In this document: positions 1-6,931 of the stretch, in pieces
How positions within the stretch are numbered: position 1 is the first letter of the stretch
How the letters are laid out: every line of letters begins with the position of its first letter
From: Actinomycetes bacterium
GTDB lineage: Bacteria > Actinomycetota > Acidimicrobiia > Acidimicrobiales > SZUA-35
DNA length: 20,429 bases
NCBI GenBank assembly: GCA_024227975.1
Contig: JAAETV010000648.1
Coordinates: forward strand, 1-20,429
Direction of reading: 5' to 3'
Position numbers and translations under genes: made by a program
Notes under the pieces: model-generated
The model's input: only the letters and a program-made list of their open reading frames with translations
Told to the model about the DNA's origin: nothing
Database searches by the model: none

Positions 1-89
1 AAAAACAGCAGATCGCCGGGCCTGACCTCATCAATGGATCGAAAGGGCAACTCCTGGATCTGGTCAGGACCGGCGGTGGAGTGCTCCAT
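1..89 (-). CDS. Possible 5' end of a divergent gene, NlpC/P60-like motif (partial)
   Basis: Reading leftward from an ATG at 89, the - strand is open to the window edge (29 codons). The fragment ends in DEVRPGDLLF. A 'PGDLLF' segment like this is typical of the strand ahead of the active-site region in NlpC/P60 and some other papain-like cell-wall peptidases. It is too short to assign. No Shine-Dalgarno is visible ahead of the ATG, and the frame stays open upstream, so the start is uncertain. If real, the gene is divergent from the regulator at 177, leaving about 87 nt for two promoters. It could also be a chance open frame. Confidence 0.3.
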   Translation of the reverse strand, partial: MEHSTAGPDQIQELPFRSIDEVRPGDLLF

Positions 90-176
90 AGGAGAAGTAT
101 GACAGCCAGGTTGTATCAAACATGCAACAGGTCGATGTGTTGCCACCGAAGGCCGGTTCTGCGATCCTCTATCACG

Positions 177-3100
177 ATGAATGCTAGGGACGATGCCTTG
201 ACCGTCCGTGTTCTTGGGGCAATTACCGTCGCGGTATCAGGGCGAGAAGTGCAGCTCTCGCCAACAGAGCGGAACCTCGTCGCGCTCCTGGCCGTGGCGG
301 GGGTTGACGGCTTGTCAAACGATCGGATCGCCGATGAGTTCTGGCCAGATGTCATGCCTCCGAGCTGGGCGGCGTCGCTCAGAAACGCCATCTCGCGCCT
401 GAACAAGAAGGTGCGGGGCGACACAGATGATGGTGCAGCGCTGATCTCGGACCGGTCGGCCAGCCGCCGTCTCTTACTCGACCCGTCACAGGTCGACCTC
501 TGGCGACTCCTCACCGGTGCCGAAGAGGGGGCGCTCGACGATGTGAGTCTGCTTTCGCAGGCTCCCTTTCCTGGGTGTGAGCTCTCGCCCTTGCTCCGTT
601 TCGGCCTAGACAGGATCGCCGCCGTCCGCGCTGACATCCTCAACCACTGGGTCGCATCCGTGCGTTCTCTGGCAGAGGCGGAGTTGTCGGAGCTCCGACA
701 ACTCATCCGGACAGATCCGTTCAACCAGACACTCGTGAGCGCAGTCGTGCTGCTCCACCTGGTGAACAACCGCAAGAACCTCGCCAGCGAGCTGCTCGAC
801 GAGGTGCTGGCCGAGTTCGAGGCGCACCGCCTGACCGCCGACGATGATCTTCACGAGTTGCGGCTGGCCATAGAGGCAGGGGCCAGGGCGGGGCCAGCAA
901 ACCTGGGGCAACCTCGGGTCCGGCCACAGGTGAGAGCGGCGGCCGTAGCGAGGCTGACCGCCGAACCCATCGTCGGGCGCTCCGCACTGCTCGACGAGTT
1001 GTTCACCCAGGTTGGGAACAGATCGATCGGCTTCGTTCTAGACGGCCGAGACGGGGTGGGCAAGACCCGGCTTGGCGCTGAGATCGCCCTCAGGCTGGAA
1101 CAGTCTGGCCATAGCACAGTTTATGTGGCTGGTGACCGCCGGCCTTCTGGCACGCTGCAGCCTCTTCTTGCCGGCTTCCAGGGGCTGAAAGAGATCGTAC
1201 AGCCCTATCTTGGCTCCCTTCATCTCAATGATGTGAGAGCACGATGCCGGCTCGAGATCCTCGCCTATCTCGAGGAGAGCTTCTCCGGGCGACCGCTCTG
1301 TCTTCTCGTCGATGACGCCCCCTGGCTGGACGAGGAATCGCAGAGTCTCCTGCTCGCTCTTGGCCGGGCTGACCTGAGCTTGGCCATGACAATCGTCGTC
1401 ACCGGTCGGACGTTCGCATCCGATCCTCGATGGTCGATGTGGATTAGTGATCTGACCCGGATCGGGCTCACGCGAGCCACGGTGCCCGGTCTCGATCAGG
1501 AGACGATCGCCGACATGGTGACTCGACGATTTCCTCACCGCAGCCGTGTCGAGGTGGTGGCCCTCGCGGCCCGAGGCCTGCGCCTCTCGGCTGGCGTTCC
1601 GGAGGTCGTCAACTGGTGGCTCGGTCGGCTCGATCAGGACCGGGGCGCAGACAGCGTCGTTGACGTTGCGGGTACGGGCTACGCCGCAATCGTGAGCACC
1701 ACCGACCCGGAGACGAGACACTTTGGCGCAGTAGCATCGTTGCTCGGGCGACAGTTCAACCTCGCCGAAGCGCAACGGTTGGCCGGTGTCGACGCAGCCA
1801 ACGCAGAACGGCTCGCTGACCAATTGATTGCGACCGGTCTAGTCGAAGGGCGGCCAGAACCCGACGAATTCCAATTCCTCCACATTCTCGCGGCCGAGGC
1901 CTTCGGGCGAGCCCTCCGATCGAGCGAAGCAGCCGACCTGCACGCTGAGGCATTCGAGATGGCGCTCGATGTGCGCCGGCGCGCGTTCCACGCAGGCCGG
2001 GCCGGTTCACGGCTCGCCAAGGACCGCGCCGCAGCGACGATGGTCGAGGCCGCTCATCTCCACTTTGCGGACGGCAACTATCTCGACGCAGAGGCGCGAC
2101 TTTTGGAGGCAATCGACCACCATCGGGCCACGGTCGGCCTTACCGACGAACTCATGGGCTTGGAGGCGACCGAACGCCTAGGACGTCGAGCAACACAGTG
2201 GCGCCAACAGATGGTGAGTGAGGCCGTCCATGCCGAGGACATGTCGAGCGCCTTGCGGGCGGCGCTGACAGGTCTACCAGGAGCCGAGGCCTTCGAGGGC
2301 GATATCGAAAGGGTGGCCGTCCTGCAGCTGATCGACGCCGAAACGCTCACGGCTGACGAGCGCATCCAGCTCCATCTCCAGTTGGCCCGACAGCTCGTGC
2401 TCGTCGGAAACCTCGAGGAAGCCCGGACCACAACCGAGCTCGCGGTACGCGATGCGAACACACCAGATCAGAAGCTAGCCGTATGGCTCGGGCACCGATT
2501 CCTGAGAGGGATTGGCGTTGCCCACGACGAGAATGTCGATTGGCCCGAGCTCGGGGATGTCACCACTCCCGAGCTGCGGCATCGACTCGGCCAAGCCAGG
2601 GTGATCTCGGACATAGCGTCCGGGGGCAGCAGTGACTGCTACCCGTCGATCATCCACCATGTCGACCAGATGAGCCGGCACGGAACACCTCAGTTGGTGT
2701 GGTTCGCCAAGATGCTCCAGGCCACCGCTCTGACCGATCAGGGCCGAGCTCAGGATTCGTTCGAGCTCACCAACGACGCACTCCAACTCGGACTCCGGGC
2801 CGGATTGAAGATCGCCAGCGGAGCGTTCGAGACCCAGGGATTCGTGTGCAAGCTCCATGAACAGCGTCACGGAGACTTCCACCGTCGGATCGAGGACGGC
2901 ATCGCGTCGGACCTGCAGGGCAATCTCATCTACGAAGCAAGCGCCATCTCAGCCAAGTTCGCTTTTGGCCAGGCCTTCGATGGTGCAATCGCCGATGAGG
3001 CGCGGCGTCAGTCACTCTTCGTCATCGAGATGGCCCGCACGTCCATCCTCGACATCTCGGCGATCGGTCTTCTCATCGATGTCCTCGCCACCCTCGACAA

Positions 3101-3443
3101 TGTGGAGGTCAGGACCTGGGCCCTGGAGCGGCTGGCGACCAGAGCGGACTCCTATGTGCTTGTTGCCTCAGGGGCGGGAAACCTCGGGCCGAGCCGCGGC
3201 CTGATGGCAATGCTGGTCGAAACCGTGGACCAGCGGCTCGACTTGCTCCGCCAGGCAATCGAACAAGCTGACATGGATGACCTCCCGCTCTGGCAGGTCA
3301 TAGGCAGACTCCGCATGGCAGCCCAACTGCCACCTGACGATCCGAAAGTTGACGAGTGGATCGAGCGAGCCGGCGGCTATGCAACTACCCCATGGCTGAA
3401 GAGGCTTCACGCACGTCGGGCAGAGAGGATGCGCTCACAATGA
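177..3443 (+). CDS. SARP-family regulator with AAA/STAND-type ATPase and alpha-solenoid
   Basis: Predicted cytoplasmic ATP-dependent transcription regulator of about 1088 residues, with AfsR-like architecture. Residues about 8-95 are an OmpR/SARP winged helix beginning TVRVLGAITVAV, followed by 'LSPTERNLVALL' and 'SLRNAISRLNKKV'. Residues about 100-235 are helical and BTAD-like. Then comes an AAA-type domain: lead-in 'AEPIVGRSALLDEL', Walker A GRDGVGKT (Lys 296), and Walker B-like CLLVDDAPW (Asp 379, Asp 380). The last roughly 500 residues are a helical repeat region of the MalT/STAND kind, probably ligand sensing. I chose the ATG at 177 because it lies just before the first strand of the winged helix. 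An ATG at 99, preceded by AGGAGAAG, would add a Cys/Arg-rich extension that looks non-native. The gene lies 33 nt upstream of the TPR-protease gene on the same strand, so it is the likely regulator or sensor of the following cluster. Family is clear; target and ligand are unknown. Confidence 0.85.
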   Translation: MNARDDALTVRVLGAITVAVSGREVQLSPTERNLVALLAVAGVDGLSNDRIADEFWPDVMPPSWAASLRNAISRLNKKVRGDTDDGAALISDRSASRRLLLDPSQVDLWRLLTGAEEGALDDVSLLSQAPFPGCELSPLLRFGLDRIAAVRADILNHWVASVRSLAEAELSELRQLIRTDPFNQTLVSAVVLLHLVNNRKNLASELLDEVLAEFEAHRLTADDDLHELRLAIEAGARAGPANLGQPRVRPQVRAAAVARLTAEPIVGRSALLDELFTQVGNRSIGFVLDGRDGVGKTRLGAEIALRLEQSGHSTVYVAGDRRPSGTLQPLLAGFQGLKEIVQPYLGSLHLNDVRARCRLEILAYLEESFSGRPLCLLVDDAPWLDEESQSLLLALGRADLSLAMTIVVTGRTFASDPRWSMWISDLTRIGLTRATVPGLDQETIADMVTRRFPHRSRVEVVALAARGLRLSAGVPEVVNWWLGRLDQDRGADSVVDVAGTGYAAIVSTTDPETRHFGAVASLLGRQFNLAEAQRLAGVDAANAERLADQLIATGLVEGRPEPDEFQFLHILAAEAFGRALRSSEAADLHAEAFEMALDVRRRAFHAGRAGSRLAKDRAAATMVEAAHLHFADGNYLDAEARLLEAIDHHRATVGLTDELMGLEATERLGRRATQWRQQMVSEAVHAEDMSSALRAALTGLPGAEAFEGDIERVAVLQLIDAETLTADERIQLHLQLARQLVLVGNLEEARTTTELAVRDANTPDQKLAVWLGHRFLRGIGVAHDENVDWPELGDVTTPELRHRLGQARVISDIASGGSSDCYPSIIHHVDQMSRHGTPQLVWFAKMLQATALTDQGRAQDSFELTNDALQLGLRAGLKIASGAFETQGFVCKLHEQRHGDFHRRIEDGIASDLQGNLIYEASAISAKFAFGQAFDGAIADEARRQSLFVIEMARTSILDISAIGLLIDVLATLDNVEVRTWALERLATRADSYVLVASGAGNLGPSRGLMAMLVETVDQRLDLLRQAIEQADMDDLPLWQVIGRLRMAAQLPPDDPKVDEWIERAGGYATTPWLKRLHARRAERMRSQ

Positions 3444-3476
3444 GCGTTCTCAGGGTTCAAACCCGAGGCAGGACCC

Positions 3477-5027
3477 GTGACTGAGACGACCGACATCGCA
3501 CAACTCAGAGATGCGCTGGAGGGAGGGCGAGTCGAACAGACCAATCGTCTGGTCGACGTGCTCACGGAGCGAGCGTGGAACGAGCGGATCCCGTCCTCCG
3601 TCGTGGAGTCGACACTCAGATTGCTCCGACAGTACGAACGGTTCGATCTCATAGTCCGCCTCGGGGATGCTGCGATCACCGCCGACCGATCGAGCCCGTC
3701 ACTCACTGTCCTATACTGCCAGGCGCTCATCGAGATAGGCGCGCTGCACGCGGCTCAGGGGGAGCTGGAGCGGCTCGCCGCTAGCGAACGCCTGTCGCCC
3801 ATGGACGAGAGTGAGATCCACGGCCTGCTCGGCCGCACGTGGAAGCAGCGCTTCCTAGCGGGGCACGACCCCGGAGATTATCACCGGGCCCTCGAGCGAT
3901 ATCGGCAGGGGCTGGAGCTCGGGGCCGACGTTGTCTGGCATGGAGCCAACGTTGTTGCGCTGCAGTCCATCGGACGGAGGTCGAACGTGCTCGACCGAAG
4001 CGATCTCAGCGACGCGAGCGCCGGCGGTCGGGCCTTGGCAGAACGCATTCTCCACGAGGCGATGGATTCCAACATGGAGTGGTCACTCGCGGTCCAGGTC
4101 GAGATGAGTGTTGCTCTCGGCGATGTCGATGGGGCCACCAACGCTGTCGGTCGGCTCCTGAAGCGCGACACCGCCATGTTCAAGCTCCAGAGCCTGCGAC
4201 GCCAACTGCGGGACGTCTGGGGTCTCGACATCGACCATCCGGTCCTCCTCCGCCTCGACGAGGGTGTACTCAGCGCCGGGTCGGCCGCCGCCCTAGATCT
4301 TCCGGAATCGGCCGATGCCTTTGAGAAGATCTTTGGGCAGGCTCATGCACTCTCCTACCGGAATCTCGCTGCCGGCCTCGTCGCCGCTGAGTCGGTTGGC
4401 AGGGTCGTCGATCGGAACCACAAATCGTTCGGCACCGCCTTTCTCTTGCCCGGGACCGAGCTGAACAAACGGCTCGGATCCGATCTCGTGCTGGTCACGA
4501 ACGCTCACGTAGTCGCCGAGGATGGATCCGGTGTGCTCGAACCAGAGTGGGCCAAAGTGGTGTTCGACGTGACCATCGATGAGTCGGGAGAACCACTCGT
4601 GTGCGATCGGCTCGCCGAGATCTGGAGTTCGTCCAAGTACGAGTGTGACATCACAATCTTGCAGTTCAGTGAGGGTCAGCCCCGGTTGAGGCGCCCCCTC
4701 GAGACAGCCAAGGACCTACCCACGATCACCGAAGGCGTGTACGTGACGGTGATCGGTCATCCAGGGGGCAGTGACTTGAGCCTCTCGATTCGCGGCAACG
4801 ATCTGCTCGAATATGACCCTCAGCGTCACAAGCTCCACTACCTCGCCCCTACGCTCGGTGGAAGCTCTGGTAGCCCAATCTTCGACAGCGACTGGAATCT
4901 CATAGGTGTCCATCACGCTGGCTGGAACTCGACACCTCGACTCGCGGACCCCACAACACAGCACGCGGCCAACGAGGGAATCGCCCTCGGCTATGTCCGG
5001 CAGGAACTCGACGCTGCACTCTCCTGA
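3477..5027 (+). CDS. TPR-like (TPR_S/TRAFs-binding type) protein with C-terminal trypsin-like serine protease
   Basis: A 516-residue two-part protein. The N-terminal half (about 1-270) is an all-helical TPR-like array. The segment GLLGRTWKQRF...DYHRALERYRQGLEL...GANVVAL (about residues 121-165) resembles the TPR_S (DUF4071, 'TRAFs-binding') signature known from bacterial conflict systems. Residues about 305-510 are a trypsin/HtrA-like protease with all three catalytic residues in place: His 344 in LVTNAHVV, Asp 391 in YECDITIL, and Ser 464 in GGSSGSPIF. There is no signal peptide or PDZ domain, so it should act in the cytoplasm. This argues against a periplasmic HtrA. The start is GTG with GAGG 8 nt upstream. 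In conflict systems such proteases are thought to cut a partner or host protein once activated. Partner candidates here are its own operon neighbours, but this is not shown by sequence. Confidence 0.85.
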   Translation: MTETTDIAQLRDALEGGRVEQTNRLVDVLTERAWNERIPSSVVESTLRLLRQYERFDLIVRLGDAAITADRSSPSLTVLYCQALIEIGALHAAQGELERLAASERLSPMDESEIHGLLGRTWKQRFLAGHDPGDYHRALERYRQGLELGADVVWHGANVVALQSIGRRSNVLDRSDLSDASAGGRALAERILHEAMDSNMEWSLAVQVEMSVALGDVDGATNAVGRLLKRDTAMFKLQSLRRQLRDVWGLDIDHPVLLRLDEGVLSAGSAAALDLPESADAFEKIFGQAHALSYRNLAAGLVAAESVGRVVDRNHKSFGTAFLLPGTELNKRLGSDLVLVTNAHVVAEDGSGVLEPEWAKVVFDVTIDESGEPLVCDRLAEIWSSSKYECDITILQFSEGQPRLRRPLETAKDLPTITEGVYVTVIGHPGGSDLSLSIRGNDLLEYDPQRHKLHYLAPTLGGSSGSPIFDSDWNLIGVHHAGWNSTPRLADPTTQHAANEGIALGYVRQELDAALS

Positions 5028-5181
5028 CTCGGCCAGACCGTTGCGGTCAATCGTGGTCGCAGCACTAGCATCGATGGTCCACGGTCTTCTACGTCCACAC
5101 CACATGGTTGGCCAGACGCGATCGTAAGGGAACGGTCAACAGTTGAACACAACGATCTCAAACTCGCTGGGCGAAGAAGCC

Positions 5182-6039
5182 ATGCCGGTACTGTTCATCT
5201 CGGCCGACCATCACGCGCAATACTGGCAGACAAGGTTCTTCCAACTCCAGCGGCTGCAACTGGGGAGCTTGATGGTCGCCGCAGTCGGCGGCACCACGAG
5301 TTGGACGCTCAACGAAGTCCGGGTGTCGGCAGTGCTGGCCGCATTGGGATTCGCCACCGCGGCTATGGCGCGACTTGCGATGCTGCAGCAGCAGCCCCTA
5401 CAGAAGTGGCAGGATGGGCGAGCCGCCGCTGAGTCAGCGAAGTCACTGGCCTGGCGTTTCGCCGTCGGTGGCACACCGTTCGAGCGCTCGTTGTCTCACG
5501 ATGAAGCGGTGACCCGTTTCACGGAGCGGATCCTCGAGTTGACACGCGAACTGACTAGCCTTGCCCGGCCGGCAGGAGACGACCGGCAGATCACGGACGA
5601 GATGAGGCAACTTCGTGCCGCGAGCTTGACCGACCGGCGATCGGCCTACTTCAGTGGCCGACTCGACGATCAGCAACAGTGGTACTCCAAGCGGTCAAAG
5701 AGCTTCGACCGCCGGTCCAGGGCGTGGAACCAGATTCTGATCGTGCTCGACGTTGCGGCGATGACAGCGGCGATCGTACGCGTCGTCGGATGGATCGAGA
5801 TCGACCTCATCGGCCTGCTGGCGACAGTGTCGGCGGTGAGCGTGGCATGGTATCGAGCCAAGCAATACGACGCATTAGCCCGCTCGTATGCGGTGGCGAG
5901 TCAGGAAATCGCCGCCGTGCGAGATCAGATCGCGGGCGTCCGGACCGAAGCCAATTGGGCGGAGGCGGTCGGACGAGCCGAGGAGCCGATCAGCCGCGAG
6001 CACACCCTCTGGCGAGCGTCGAGGGGTTCGGCTGTCTAG
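5182..6039 (+). CDS. Tandem SLATT (DUF4231-like) membrane protein, candidate pore-forming effector
   Basis: About 285 residues with two SLATT modules. The first has a TM hairpin (about 28-43 and 48-67) followed by the family signature W-x2-GRAAAES-x-K-x3-WR and GGTPF (about 76-100). The second has a basic WYSKRSKSFDRRS segment, a second TM hairpin (about 183-204 and 208-225), and the characteristic C-terminal ISREHTLW motif. This order matches the SLATT_3 plus SLATT_1 arrangement common in actinobacteria. SLATT proteins are predicted inner-membrane effectors that disrupt the membrane when triggered by a partner such as a nucleotide-signal enzyme, TIR protein or protease. Here the neighbours are a protease upstream and a TIR gene downstream. 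The start is uncertain: ATG 5182 fits the usual family N terminus, while an in-frame TTG at 5143 would add 13 residues. Family assignment is strong; pore activity is inference. Confidence 0.85.
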   Translation: MPVLFISADHHAQYWQTRFFQLQRLQLGSLMVAAVGGTTSWTLNEVRVSAVLAALGFATAAMARLAMLQQQPLQKWQDGRAAAESAKSLAWRFAVGGTPFERSLSHDEAVTRFTERILELTRELTSLARPAGDDRQITDEMRQLRAASLTDRRSAYFSGRLDDQQQWYSKRSKSFDRRSRAWNQILIVLDVAAMTAAIVRVVGWIEIDLIGLLATVSAVSVAWYRAKQYDALARSYAVASQEIAAVRDQIAGVRTEANWAEAVGRAEEPISREHTLWRASRGSAV

Positions 6040-6041
6040 CC

Positions 6042-6057
6042 CGGCGATGTATCGCCG
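6042..6057. repeat. Short perfect inverted repeat after the SLATT gene
   Basis: CGGCGAT-GT-ATCGCCG starts 3 nt after the SLATT stop codon. It could fold as a 6-bp stem with a four-base loop or be a small operator. No T-run follows, so it is not a standard intrinsic terminator. Confidence 0.3.
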
Positions 6058-6333
6058 AATGATGACCCGGTTTGCCAGCAAGAACTCCCTGGTCAGGCCA
6101 TCGTGCCACTCGATCACCAATCCGCAACCCACTATTGGCCCCGATTCCTGTGCGGCGTAGTTGGTGGGGCGTAGGAGACCCTCTGACCCAGATGGGAGAA
6201 TCGGGAAAGAGGCCATCCGATACGGAGCTGACACGATGAGAGGGCTCGTTGATCGCGACCCGGTCCAGCCGTTACGGAGTTGTTGCACCGGTTCGACTGG
6301 AATGAGGCTCGTTCTCAATCTGCTGCGGGTGCA
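6058..6333. other. Intergenic region between SLATT and TIR genes, no gene seen
   Basis: This stretch separates the first three genes from the TIR-led operon and is the longest gap in the left-hand cluster. I see no convincing ORF with a Shine-Dalgarno, no well-spaced -35/-10 pair and no terminator. It most likely carries the promoter of the TIR operon, which cannot be placed by eye. Confidence 0.4.
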
Positions 6334-6348
6334 CGCCTGCGGCAGGCG
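6334..6348 (+). promoter_or_regulatory. Hairpin just upstream of the TIR gene start
   Basis: CGCCTG-CGG-CAGGCG forms a GC-rich 6-bp stem with a three-base loop ending 14 nt before the GTG start at 6363, over the place a ribosome binding site would occupy. No strong Shine-Dalgarno is seen here, so the hairpin could keep TIR expression low. It could also be chance in GC-rich DNA. Confidence 0.3.
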
Positions 6349-6362
6349 ACCAAGAGTGACTT

Positions 6363-6929
6363 GTGAGCCACATCTTCATCTCCTACCGACGACAGGATGC
6401 GGCGGCGTGGGCCGCCCTTCTCGACAAAGCGCTGCGAAGTCGATTCGCCGGCGCCGGCCTGACGGTCTTCTTCGACACTGCATCGACTGACCTCGGAGAA
6501 GACTACGTCCACCGTGTCGCCGAAGAGGTCCGAAGCTGCGATGTGCTCCTCGCCCTGATCGGTCAGCACTGGCTCGGGCGTCAGGGAGGGCGCCGCAGGA
6601 TCGACGCTTCGGACGACCTGCTCCGCCGCGAGCTTCTCTGGGCTCTGGACGCCGGGGTGGAGATAGTCCCAGTCTTCGTCGACGACGCTCAATGGTCCGA
6701 CGTCGAGCCGCTCCCCGAGGAGCTGCGTTGGTTCCGCCGGCGGCACAGTGCCACCATTCGCCGCGACGAGCCGGGGCGAGATGTCGTGGTCCTGCTAGAT
6801 CGACTCGGGATCGAGCTGGGGTTGGGCGCCGAGGCAGACGGCTCCGCCCGGCCCCATGAGGTGAACACCCACACCTATATCGAGACGTTCAACTCCCGTT
6901 GCGGGACGCACTACTTCGGAGGGGCCTAG
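6363..6929 (+). CDS. TIR-domain protein with C-terminal linker motif, candidate NADase effector
   Basis: A 188-residue cytoplasmic protein. Residues 1 to about 147 form a TIR domain: strand A HIFISYRRQD, strand B and BB-loop VFFDTASTDLGEDY, then CDVLLALIGQHWL, and DLLRRELLWAL, in which Glu 90 sits at the position of the conserved catalytic glutamate of NAD-cleaving TIR domains. Bacterial TIR domains of this type commonly act as NAD-degrading or NAD-signal-making effectors in anti-phage systems. After a short Gly/Ala-rich linker the protein ends with ETFNSRCGTHYFGG, which resembles a motif near the N terminus of the next protein. The start is GTG with no clear Shine-Dalgarno and a hairpin upstream, suggesting limited expression. 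It is first in a four-gene operon, with 2 nt between its stop and the next start. TIR assignment is strong; enzyme activity is inferred. Confidence 0.9.
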   Translation: MSHIFISYRRQDAAAWAALLDKALRSRFAGAGLTVFFDTASTDLGEDYVHRVAEEVRSCDVLLALIGQHWLGRQGGRRRIDASDDLLRRELLWALDAGVEIVPVFVDDAQWSDVEPLPEELRWFRRRHSATIRRDEPGRDVVVLLDRLGIELGLGAEADGSARPHEVNTHTYIETFNSRCGTHYFGGA

Positions 6930-6931
6930 CC

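Noticed and set aside
5036..5137. GACCGTT and AACGGTC inverted pair flanking the gap before the SLATT gene
   Set aside because: Seven bases about 90 nt apart is expected by chance and no other signal supports it.
5875..6318. Open frame of 147 codons on the - strand across the end of the SLATT gene and the gap after it
   Set aside because: It overlaps a well-supported SLATT C terminus, has no clear ribosome binding site, and its product matches no family I know. Part of it (about 6050-6160) looks faintly protein-like, so it might be a remnant, but support is too weak.
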